Positions 1-7,065 of a stretch of DNA of 11,457 nucleotides are shown here, piece after piece. Under the pieces are notes generated by a model that was given only the letters and a program-made list of their open reading frames with translations, had not been told where the DNA came from and did not search any database. Positions within the stretch are counted from its first letter, which is position 1; every line of letters begins with the position of its first letter. Where the stretch lies: NCBI GenBank assembly GCA_002352055.1, contig DEHS01000082.1, forward strand, positions 20,433-31,889. Reading direction: 5' to 3'. Origin of the DNA: Legionellaceae bacterium UBA2794 (GTDB lineage: Bacteria; Pseudomonadota; Gammaproteobacteria; Legionellales; Legionellaceae). Position numbers and translations under genes: made by a program.

Positions 1-2
1 AT

Positions 3-554
3 CTTGATTTATCCGGGGTAATTATTTGCATCATACTAATGTCCATTTCAACTTTGTTTTATATTATTGGTGGCCAATATCTGTTTGGGAAATTATTACG
101 TCTGGTTCCCATTTCCGGCTATGATGGCGGGCTCGAGGCTTTGAAATTTATTGTTCTACCAGTTGTTGTTGCCGTTATTGGACAACTGGGGGCAGGCGCA
201 CGTTGGTATCGGACTTTATTTTTAGAAGAAATTAATAAAGATTATGTGAAAACAGCTCGTGCTAAGGGTTTATCCGAGCAAAAAGTATTGTTTAAGCATG
301 TTTTAAAAAACGCCATGTTGCCTATATTAACAGGTATTGTCGTGATAATTCCCTCTTTATTTATGGGCAGTCTGGTATTGGAGTCATTTTTTGGGGTACC
401 TGGATTGGGAAGTTACATTATCGATGCAATAGCACAACAGGATTTTGCAATAGTTAGAGCGATGGTGTTTCTTGGCTCTATTCTTTACATTGCAGGACTT
501 GTGCTTACCGATTTTTCCTACCTTTTAGTTGATCCAAGAGTAAAGTTATCATGA
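3..554 (+). CDS. DppB/OppB-like ABC transporter permease, C-terminal part (cut by window start)
   Basis: Inner-membrane permease of the oligopeptide/dipeptide (nickel/peptide) ABC importer class, which forms half of the channel that passes substrate from a periplasmic binding protein. The frame is open to the left edge, so the true start lies outside the window and the ATG at 39 is internal. About 183 residues are visible against a usual 310-340. The cytoplasmic EAA loop that docks the ATPase is clear: a stretch beginning TARAKGLSEQKVLFKH, followed by KNAMLP. Hydrophobic spans flank it, and the end VDPRVKLS matches the family's usual VDPRV ending. The stop overlaps the next start as ATGA, indicating translational coupling within one operon. 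The substrate cannot be told from the permease alone, because the binding protein and ATPase genes are not visible. Confidence 0.93.
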   Translation, partial: LDLSGVIICIILMSISTLFYIIGGQYLFGKLLRLVPISGYDGGLEALKFIVLPVVVAVIGQLGAGARWYRTLFLEEINKDYVKTARAKGLSEQKVLFKHVLKNAMLPILTGIVVIIPSLFMGSLVLESFFGVPGLGSYIIDAIAQQDFAIVRAMVFLGSILYIAGLVLTDFSYLLVDPRVKLS

Positions 555-1897
555 CCTTTGAATTTTTATGGACTGATATATGTTTTCTGGTACTTTTGAC
601 TCTAAGTCTGATTTTGATTTTGATGAGTCTGCGCAAGCAACACATCAGACATTCTTTTTTATTGATTATTCAACGACCGTTGGCCGTGAGTGCAGGTATC
701 GTATTATTGATGTTTCTGATTATAGGTGTTCTTGACTCCATTCATATTAACTCTGCTAATTCAGGATCGGAGAATGCCGACTCTTTATTAGACAAAATCC
801 TGGCGCCTATGGGTAGTATTTACGAAAAAACCTATTCAGCTCCCTTAGCCTTGAATCTATTTGTCACAGAAACTCAGTTAATTGATGGAGTAACAACACA
901 GATTTATCCCCGTTTAAACTTTCCCCCTGCATCGATTCAGACTGAGGCTGATAAAATTGACCTTATCCAATTTATCTTGGTCCGCTCCTTGATTTATAGT
1001 TTCATTGCTCTAATAGCAGTTTGGGGAGGAGTTCTTTTTATTAAAAAGTTGCTCCAAATGACGCCAATAATGGGGTTAAGCGCCTCAGCGATTAGTGCCT
1101 TTATAACCCTTGGTCTTCTTCTTTTTGCGGTACTCGCCAGCTTTTGGTTATCACGCTATTTTCATTTATTAGGTACGGGCAAAATTGGTCAGGATATTTT
1201 CTATTTCAGCATTAAAAGTATTCGCACCGGTTTAATAATTGGTCTTTTAACTACCTTATTTATGCTGCCTTTAGCTTTATTTTTGGGCATTGCTGCTGGA
1301 TATTTTGGTGGTTTGGTTGATGATATTATTCAATACATTTATACCACATTAAGTTCCATTCCAGGGGTATTGCTGATTACTGCGTCTGTACTGTCCTTGC
1401 AAACCTATATAGCCAGTCATCCGGAGCAGTTTAATACTTTGGCGAAAAGTGCCGATGCCCGATTATTAGCCTTGTGTTTCATATTAGGAGTAACGAGTTG
1501 GACCAGCTTGTGTCGTTTATTAAGAGCAGAAACGTTAAAATTACGGGAAGTGGATTATGTTATGGCAGCGCGCGCCTTGGGAAGTAATTGGTTTACCATA
1601 ATTCGTAAGCATCTGCTCCCTAATGTGATGCATATTGTTATTATTACTTTGGTACTGGATTTTAGTTTTTTAGTTTTGGCCGAAGCGGTATTATCCTATG
1701 TTGGTGTCGGTGTTTCACCAATGACCATAAGTTGGGGCAATATGATTAATGGGGCTCGCCTGGAACTGGCACGCGATCCTGTAGTATGGTGGCCTATGTT
1801 TGCTGCATTTTTGCTAATGTTTCTCCTTGTTTTGGCAATTAATTTATTTGCTGATGCGGTAAGGGATGCATTTGATCCTCGTCAGGCTCATCTTTAA
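551..1897 (+). CDS. DppC/OppC-like ABC transporter permease with enlarged N-terminal half
   Basis: Second channel subunit of the same oligopeptide-class importer. The C-terminal half is standard: LLGTGKIGQDIF near 206-217 (the family's LGTDxxGRD element), membrane spans, the EAA loop at about 338-358 (MAARALGSNW then KHLLPN), and a SWGNMI element before the last span. At 448 residues it is about 150 longer than a typical DppC of roughly 300. The extra sequence comprises an added hydrophobic segment at about 8-27 and, after the normal first span (about 42-62), a predicted external stretch of about 75 residues and two further hydrophobic segments (about 139-165 and 174-200). I infer a family subtype with an extended periplasmic region. 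The ATG overlaps the upstream stop by four bases. The 86 bases between its stop and dnaE show no convincing terminator. The substrate is unknown. Confidence 0.92.
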   Translation: MTFEFLWTDICFLVLLTLSLILILMSLRKQHIRHSFLLIIQRPLAVSAGIVLLMFLIIGVLDSIHINSANSGSENADSLLDKILAPMGSIYEKTYSAPLALNLFVTETQLIDGVTTQIYPRLNFPPASIQTEADKIDLIQFILVRSLIYSFIALIAVWGGVLFIKKLLQMTPIMGLSASAISAFITLGLLLFAVLASFWLSRYFHLLGTGKIGQDIFYFSIKSIRTGLIIGLLTTLFMLPLALFLGIAAGYFGGLVDDIIQYIYTTLSSIPGVLLITASVLSLQTYIASHPEQFNTLAKSADARLLALCFILGVTSWTSLCRLLRAETLKLREVDYVMAARALGSNWFTIIRKHLLPNVMHIVIITLVLDFSFLVLAEAVLSYVGVGVSPMTISWGNMINGARLELARDPVVWWPMFAAFLLMFLLVLAINLFADAVRDAFDPRQAHL

Positions 1898-1983
1898 TGT
1901 TTTCGTTAAATATTAATTCCTGGTAGATCAAAGGTCGGTTTTTAAGGTAAAGTTCATTAATTATTGTTAAGAGTTTTAAATCT

Positions 1984-4900
1984 ATGCAACAACAATTTGT
2001 TCATTTGCGGGTGCACACTGAGTTTTCTTTGGTTGATGGGTTGGTTCGAGTAAAGCCATTAATGAAAGCTTTGCCAGCAAGAGGTATGTGTGCTGTTGCG
2101 GTGACGGATTTCTGTAATCTATTTGCAGCGGTAAAAGTATTTAAAGCCGCAACTGATGCCGGCATAAAACCCATTATAGGAAGTGATCTTCCCTGCCATG
2201 ACCCAGCAAACCCGGATATAACCTCATCCCTGGTACTGCTATGTCTTAATTCGCAAGGATATAAAAATTTAACCTGTTTAGTCTCAAAGGCCTATCAGGA
2301 AGGTCAATATCAGGGAGAACCTCGTGTTCAATTTCAATGGATTGCGGATTATGCCGAAGGAATTATTGCGTTATCCGGTGGAAAGTTTGGGGATATAGGT
2401 CAGGCACTGATTGCTAATGATTTAAATTTAGCCAGAAAACGTGCCTTGCATTGGCAAACATTATTTCCTAATCGCTTTTACCTTGAAATTCAGCGCACAG
2501 GCAGAGCCGATGAACAATTATATAATGAACAACTCATTCAATTAGCCGATGAATTGCACCTACCATTAGTAGCAACGAATGATGTGCGCTTTCTGGACAA
2601 AGCAGATTTTGATGCACACGAAGCAAGAGTCTGTATCAGAGAGGGATTTACCCTTGCCGATCCCCGAAGAGTGCAACAATATAGCTCACAACAGTATCTA
2701 AGATCTGCTGACGAAATGGTTGCTTTGTTCGCTGATTTGCCAAGTGCTATAAAGAACACGGTGGAGATTAGCAAGCGCTGCAGTGTTACTCTTGATCTTG
2801 GAAATAATTATCTGCCTAACTTTCCTACACCCGAAGGTGCCACGGTCGAGCAGTATTTATGTCAACTATCTGAGCAGGGTCTGGAGGAGCGTCTTACTCA
2901 GCTTTTTAAAAATAAAACTCAGGAAGAGTTAATTTCCGCGAGACCTGAGTACGATAGTCGATTAAAAATAGAGTTAGAAGTTATAAATAATATGGGCTTC
3001 GCGGGGTATTTCCTCATTGTTGCTGATTTTATTCAATGGGCAAAAAATAATGGCGTACCGGTTGGTCCCGGCCGAGGCTCCGGTGCGGGCTCTCTGGTGG
3101 CTTATGCGCTTAAAATTACTGATCTTGATCCTTTGGAATACGAACTCCTTTTTGAGCGTTTTCTAAATCCGGAACGGGTTTCGATGCCTGACTTTGATAT
3201 CGATTTTTGCATGGAAGGTCGCGATCGGGTTATTGATTATGTGGCTGAAAAATATGGCCGACAAAGTGTGTCGCAAATCATTACTTTTGGAACCATGGCT
3301 GCAAAAGCGGTGGTCCGTGACGTGGGCCGAGTTTTTGGTCATCCCTATGGATTTGTAGATAAACTGGCGAAATTAATTCCTTTTGAAATAGGAATTACCC
3401 TGAGTAAAGCGATGGAGCAGGAACCGGAGCTGCGAAAAAGGTATGAAGACGAGGAAGAGGTTAAAGAGCTAATTGATTTAGCCTTAAAACTTGAAGGTAT
3501 CACCCGTAACGCAGGCAAACATGCGGGCGGAGTGGTTATTGCTCCATCACGCCTTACTGACTTCACTGCAATCTATTGTGAAGAAGGCTCAACCCAAATC
3601 GTCAGTCAATTTGATAAAGATGACGTCGAGTCTGCAGGCTTGGTTAAGTTTGACTTTTTAGGGTTGCGGACTCTTACCATTATTGATTGGGCTTTGGCAA
3701 CAGTAAACAAACAAAGAAAAGAGCAAGGGTTGGCGGCTATAGATATCAGCCAAATTCCCACAGACGACACCGCAACATTTGATCTACTTAAAGCGTGTAA
3801 AACCACAGCGGTATTCCAGCTTGAGTCCCGTGGGATGAAGGAGCTTATCAATCGATTGCAACCTGATTGTTTTGAAGAAATTATCGCATTGGTTGCTTTA
3901 TTTAGACCTGGTCCATTACAGTCCGGGATGGTTGATGACTTCATCGATCGGAAGCATGGGCGCGCCGTTGTTGATTATCCTCATCCTGATCTGGAACCTA
4001 TTCTTAAACCGACCTATGGCGTTATTTTATATCAAGAACAAGTAATGCAAATTGCTCAGGTCCTGGCTAATTACACCCTTGGTGCAGCAGATATGCTTCG
4101 TAGGGCTATGGGAAAGAAAAAGCCTGAAGAGATGGCCAAGCAACGGGAAAGTTTTACAGAAGGTGCTAAAGCTCGAGGTGTTGATGAAAGCGTAGCAACT
4201 CACATTTTCGATTTGATGGAAAAATTTGCCGGATATGGATTTAACAAGTCCCATTCAGCGGCTTATGCCTTGGTCGCATATCAAACAGCCTGGTTAAAAG
4301 CGCATTACCCTGCCGCCTTTATGGCTGCGGTTATGTCTTCTGATATGGATAATACCGACAAAGTGGTCACTTTTATTGATGAATGCGCCCATATGAAACT
4401 GAACGTATTACCCCCCTCAATAAATTCCTCCCTGTACCCATTTACAGTGAGTGATGAGAAGACGATTATTTACGGATTAGGTGCGATAAAGGGGGTAGGG
4501 GAGTCTGCGATTGACTGTATTACCCAAGAGCGAATTCAAAATGGTTCTTATACCGATCTGTTTCAGTTTTGCCAGCGTCTGGATTTACGAAAAGTAAATC
4601 GGCGGGTGTTGGAAGCCTTGATTAAAAGTGGTGGATTTGATGATTGGCAGATTGAACGAGCAGTCTTAAACGCGTCTTTGGAAAAAGCACTTAAGGTAGC
4701 GGAAAAAGAGCATCAAAATCAAAATAGTGGGCAATTTGATTTATTTTCATTACTTGAGGACAATGCGCACGAACAAGAATATTTAACTTGTAAGACCTGG
4801 TCAGAAGCCCAACGGTTAGAAGGGGAACGTGAGGTTCTGGGTTTTTATCTGACTGGCCATCCAGCGGATCAATACCGGCGTGAGTTTGGCGATTTTATTG

Positions 4901-5430
4901 TGCCAATCAGTCAATTAAATCCATCGCAGCATAAAAAAGCAATTATTTGTGCGCAAGTATCCGGCATCAGAAAGATAGTAACCAAGAGGGGTAAAAAATT
5001 GGTTATTATTGGTTTGGATGATTCAACGGGTCGAATGGATGTCGTGGTGTTTGGGGAACTTTTTGATCAGTTTACTGAACCTCTGGCATCAGGAAACATG
5101 TTGGTCGTTGAGGGAGAAGTTGCTCATGACGATTACAATGGTGGTGTTAAAATGACGGCACTCCAATTATACAGTGTATCAGATGCTCGAACCCGATTTG
5201 CGCGTTGTTTGGAGTTGCGTTTAAATCCGGAGAGTAAATCACTCCTGTCCTCATTACAACAGGCTTTAAAAACGCATGCCGGTAAATGCGTGGTGCAACT
5301 GGCGTATATGAATGATTACGCTAAAGCGAGTTTAAATCTTGCAAAACAGTGGCACGTTACCCCTTGTGATGAGCTGTTAAGTCTTTTGAGCACTATATTG
5401 GGCGAGGAGCAGGTTGCGATGCGCTATTAA
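1984..5430 (+). CDS. dnaE: DNA polymerase III subunit alpha (replicative polymerase)
   Basis: Catalytic subunit of the chromosomal replicase, which extends DNA in complex with epsilon, theta and the beta clamp. Its 1148 residues compare with 1160 in E. coli. In order: the PHP domain (about 1-270) opens with VHLRVHTEFS; the C-family polymerase core has GPGRGSGAGS at 361-370 and the catalytic aspartates D403 and D405 in PDFDID plus D557 in KFDFLGL, corresponding to E. coli D401, D403 and D555; a helix-hairpin-helix lies near 830-842 (YGLGAIKGVG); the beta-clamp motif QFDLF is at 917-921; an OB fold covers about 982-1065. PHP metal ligands are degenerate as in E. coli (TDF at 41-43, NDVR at 199-202), so proofreading must come from a separate epsilon subunit. 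The start fits the family N-terminus and has a weak TAAGAG ribosome binding site at 1968-1973. The gene is complete. Confidence 0.98.
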   Translation: MQQQFVHLRVHTEFSLVDGLVRVKPLMKALPARGMCAVAVTDFCNLFAAVKVFKAATDAGIKPIIGSDLPCHDPANPDITSSLVLLCLNSQGYKNLTCLVSKAYQEGQYQGEPRVQFQWIADYAEGIIALSGGKFGDIGQALIANDLNLARKRALHWQTLFPNRFYLEIQRTGRADEQLYNEQLIQLADELHLPLVATNDVRFLDKADFDAHEARVCIREGFTLADPRRVQQYSSQQYLRSADEMVALFADLPSAIKNTVEISKRCSVTLDLGNNYLPNFPTPEGATVEQYLCQLSEQGLEERLTQLFKNKTQEELISARPEYDSRLKIELEVINNMGFAGYFLIVADFIQWAKNNGVPVGPGRGSGAGSLVAYALKITDLDPLEYELLFERFLNPERVSMPDFDIDFCMEGRDRVIDYVAEKYGRQSVSQIITFGTMAAKAVVRDVGRVFGHPYGFVDKLAKLIPFEIGITLSKAMEQEPELRKRYEDEEEVKELIDLALKLEGITRNAGKHAGGVVIAPSRLTDFTAIYCEEGSTQIVSQFDKDDVESAGLVKFDFLGLRTLTIIDWALATVNKQRKEQGLAAIDISQIPTDDTATFDLLKACKTTAVFQLESRGMKELINRLQPDCFEEIIALVALFRPGPLQSGMVDDFIDRKHGRAVVDYPHPDLEPILKPTYGVILYQEQVMQIAQVLANYTLGAADMLRRAMGKKKPEEMAKQRESFTEGAKARGVDESVATHIFDLMEKFAGYGFNKSHSAAYALVAYQTAWLKAHYPAAFMAAVMSSDMDNTDKVVTFIDECAHMKLNVLPPSINSSLYPFTVSDEKTIIYGLGAIKGVGESAIDCITQERIQNGSYTDLFQFCQRLDLRKVNRRVLEALIKSGGFDDWQIERAVLNASLEKALKVAEKEHQNQNSGQFDLFSLLEDNAHEQEYLTCKTWSEAQRLEGEREVLGFYLTGHPADQYRREFGDFIVPISQLNPSQHKKAIICAQVSGIRKIVTKRGKKLVIIGLDDSTGRMDVVVFGELFDQFTEPLASGNMLVVEGEVAHDDYNGGVKMTALQLYSVSDARTRFARCLELRLNPESKSLLSSLQQALKTHAGKCVVQLAYMNDYAKASLNLAKQWHVTPCDELLSLLSTILGEEQVAMRY

Positions 5431-5454
5431 GAGGGTTCATCCTGAGCGTGCCAA

Positions 5455-5475
5455 GTTTCGCCCGTGTGGGTAAAC
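5455..5475. terminator. Weak stem-loop between convergent dnaE and hypothetical gene
   Basis: The 95 bases between the convergent stops contain one small imperfect inverted repeat: GTTT (5455-5458) with AAAC (5472-5475), and CCC (5461-5463) with GGG (5468-5470), around a GTGT loop. No T-run follows on either strand, so it is not a canonical intrinsic terminator. It is the only candidate I could find for ending either transcript here. Confidence 0.15.
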
Positions 5476-5525
5476 AAGAGAGACCTGGCTATGCTCTGAT
5501 GACTGTGAGATGGATTAATTGTGCT

Positions 5526-6743
5526 CTAAATTATTGCCTTGCTCGCTTCATATTCCCCATCACTCACCACAACAGGGTTTATTTCATCTGATTTATTTTG
5601 CTTATTTTTTGTTAATTCTTCAATTAAGTCTAATGGAAGGTCAGGTTGTGCTATAGGCTTACTAATGTTAGATAATAAACCATCCTCTTGAACCTCTACA
5701 ATTTTCAAACCTGACTCTTGTTGAATTTCATTTAATGGAGTTAACTTGATAATGTTTCCTTTAAGGAGATACGAACCATCAGAGATACGCGTTCCTGACA
5801 GAAATTGATTCTCATTTTTACTATTGTAATATTCCCCAATTGTGGAGCAGGCTTGCCACAATAACCGGTATGAAATATCTAATGGCATTCCTATTCCATA
5901 GCCTACGCCCTGACCTAAAATGCCCATACTTTTACCAATAATGTGAGCAAGGCTTATGCTACAAAAAGAAGTCATTAAGTTCTCAGCAATTACAGGGCCT
6001 ATAATTGCTATACCCGTGGTACCAGCGGTTCCTAATACAAGACAAACTGTTCCGATCATCGCGGTGAGCTTTTCCCGAGGCGCCATGGAGCGACTTACCG
6101 TATTTCCAACCAGAAGGCCAATTGCTCCACCGACATACATGAATCCTGCCTTGCAGAGTGGTTGAGTTATTGAGGTAATGGGATAGTTACTGTAAGGATT
6201 TTTAGTTTCTTTGTTGATGGTGAAATTTTTTAAAAAATCAGTAAAATCAGCCCATTCCTTCTCCGATATGGGTGGAAGATTGGTTTTTTTTAAAGTAATG
6301 TTGGCATCTCTGAGTGTAGCACTTGCTGATGTGAGTCGAGTCGCTGCAAGAATGCATATTTCTTTATCTTCCTGATCAAGATAATTGGTGGCAGTTATAC
6401 CCAGATCTTCATTAATTATTTTTAATAATACAGAATTGCTTGTTAATTGGGGCATAATATAAAGACAGGCTGCGATGTAAAATCTGGCTGCCGTTACGTA
6501 ACCCTCATGTTGTCCAATCGTTTTAATGTCTGCTTCTTTTAACAAATGAAGCCCAAGTAACGTATGTATTTGCTTGAGGAATAAAGTTTGTTTATTTCTG
6601 CTCTCGACATCCACGCCACCAAAAAACTTGGGAAGACCGAATAAGGAGGGTTTTTCTGTCAAATTAATTTTTTTCTGAATTTGATATTCTTCACGTAGAG
6701 AATTAAGTTTATTTAAGGCGTTGACGGGCAGTATATAGTGCAT
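5526..6743 (-). CDS. Hypothetical protein with glycine-rich hydrophobic centre; speculative secreted effector
   Basis: I do not recognise this 405-residue protein. Residues 1-190 are mostly polar and look helical, with no signal peptide. Residues 198-214, 226-252 and 262-288 are hydrophobic and rich in glycine and small residues (for example GGAIGLLVG, LGTAGTTGIAIIG and GQGVGYGIG), suggesting two or three membrane-inserting segments with glycine-zipper-like packing. The C-terminal 115 residues are polar and end in an acidic tail (SDGEYEASKAII). A membrane-inserting core between soluble arms, no homologue that I recognise and a Legionella-like genome make a Dot/Icm-translocated effector conceivable. 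However, the tail is only moderately glutamate-rich and no catalytic motif is visible. The start is supported by AGAGGT at 6749-6754, five bases before the ATG. The gene is monocistronic, convergent with dnaE and divergent from the glycan genes. Confidence 0.8.
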   Translation of the reverse strand: MHYILPVNALNKLNSLREEYQIQKKINLTEKPSLFGLPKFFGGVDVESRNKQTLFLKQIHTLLGLHLLKEADIKTIGQHEGYVTAARFYIAACLYIMPQLTSNSVLLKIINEDLGITATNYLDQEDKEICILAATRLTSASATLRDANITLKKTNLPPISEKEWADFTDFLKNFTINKETKNPYSNYPITSITQPLCKAGFMYVGGAIGLLVGNTVSRSMAPREKLTAMIGTVCLVLGTAGTTGIAIIGPVIAENLMTSFCSISLAHIIGKSMGILGQGVGYGIGMPLDISYRLLWQACSTIGEYYNSKNENQFLSGTRISDGSYLLKGNIIKLTPLNEIQQESGLKIVEVQEDGLLSNISKPIAQPDLPLDLIEELTKNKQNKSDEINPVVVSDGEYEASKAII

Positions 6744-6808
6744 AATAGACCTCTTGTCTTGGATTAAAGTTCCATTTGAATTTTAATATTACTAACTCAT
6801 TGATTAAA

Positions 6809-6852
6809 TGCAAACTTAATTGACTATTTTTTACTATATTGTTGCAAACTTA
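6809..6852. repeat. Direct repeat TGCAAACTTA, two copies 34 bases apart
   Basis: TGCAAACTTA occurs exactly at 6809-6818 and 6843-6852 in the divergent intergenic region. Similarity continues after a two-base offset, since both copies are soon followed by TGAC (6821-6824 and 6853-6856). The spacing is a little over three helical turns. It could be a tandem operator for a regulator of one or both flanking genes; this is inference from position and repetition only. Confidence 0.45.
6820..6834 (-). promoter_or_regulatory. Possible CpxR-like tandem half-site
   Basis: Read on the minus strand this is GTAAA, five bases, GTCAA. The known CpxR box is two GTAAA half-sites separated by about 4-8 bases, and CpxR controls many Dot/Icm and effector genes in L. 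pneumophila. The second half-site has one mismatch. It lies about 77-91 bases upstream of the hypothetical gene's start codon, a plausible activator position. The motif is short and AT-rich, so chance occurrence is quite possible. Confidence 0.2.
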
Positions 6853-6980
6853 TGACGGATTTTATTTTATTTATAGTTTCGATTAATGAAATGATGTTTT
6901 TTTTAGAAATTATGGTACTTTTAGCAAGTATGATAATAACATGGGTTATGTATTAATTTTGATATAGGAAAGGGCTTAGT

Positions 6981-7043
6981 ATGCCTGTCAGGGTTATGGT
7001 TTATTTAGGATACTATAGGGCCTTTTCATATTATAAGGCTTAG
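6981..7043 (+). CDS. Possible 20-residue leader peptide upstream of the glycan operon
   Basis: An ATG at 6981 opens a 20-codon frame ending in TAG at 7041-7043, 22 bases before the prenyltransferase start. It is preceded by AGGAAAGGG (6966-6974) with a six-base spacer, a better ribosome binding site than those of any annotated downstream gene in the operon. The peptide is rich in tyrosine (residues 8, 11, 12, 17 and 18) and otherwise mixed. It could be a regulatory leader peptide or a translated upstream frame that couples to the next gene, or simply a chance frame. It is in a different frame from the downstream gene, so it is not an N-terminal extension. There is no family evidence. Confidence 0.3.
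   Translation: MPVRVMVYLGYYRAFSYYKA
7020..7039 (+). other. Short stem-loop before the prenyltransferase gene
   Basis: GCCTT (7020-7024) pairs with AAGGC (7035-7039) around a ten-base loop, at the very end of the small upstream frame and 26 bases before the downstream GTG. There is no following T-run, so it is not a terminator. It is weak and may be incidental. Confidence 0.15.
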
Positions 7044-7052
7044 TAACACAAC

Positions 7053-7057
7053 AAAGG
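7053..7057 (+). promoter_or_regulatory. Ribosome binding site AAAGG that fixes a GTG start
   Basis: AAAGG sits eight bases before the GTG at 7066 and supports that non-ATG start for the prenyltransferase. The N-terminal LLRVSHWSK element that follows agrees with where this family begins. Confidence 0.55.
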
Positions 7058-7065
7058 TTATTAGT

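Larger units (their letters stand above)
6744..7065. other. AT-rich divergent intergenic region, 322 bases
   Basis: This region separates the divergent hypothetical gene and the glycan operon and must hold both promoters. It is strongly AT-rich. Visible elements are the leftward ribosome binding site (6749-6754), a 10-base direct repeat (6809-6818 and 6843-6852), a possible paired CpxR-like half-site (6820-6834, minus strand), a 20-codon frame with a strong ribosome binding site (6966-7043), and a short stem-loop (7020-7039). Candidate -10 hexamers exist, such as TATAGT at 6872-6877 and TACTAT at 7011-7016, but none has a convincing -35 partner at 16-18 bases, so I assign no promoter. I see no tRNA or other structured RNA. 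Confidence 0.6.

Noticed and set aside
39..41. ATG at 39 as the true start of the DppB-like permease
   Set aside because: The frame is open upstream to the window edge with hydrophobic residues, and the permease would be too short at 171 residues.
2538..4254. Several minus-strand open frames of 73-112 codons inside dnaE
   Set aside because: They lie antisense to a well-conserved gene, have no recognisable domains, and are expected by-products of its codon use.
5437..5449. TCATCCTGAGCG after dnaE, reminiscent of a dispersed intergenic repeat seen in several bacterial genomes, and a loosely similar CTCAGGGATGA near 11415
   Set aside because: Only a short core is present, the copies are not alike over a useful length, and no palindrome or second clear copy occurs in the window.
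5956..6165. 69-codon plus-strand frame opposite the hypothetical gene
   Set aside because: It is antisense to a longer frame that has a good ribosome binding site, and it reads as low-complexity proline- and valine-rich sequence typical of a shadow frame.
7011..7016. TACTAT as a -10 promoter element for the glycan operon
   Set aside because: No recognisable -35 hexamer or TGn extension at suitable spacing; AT-rich DNA yields such hexamers by chance.
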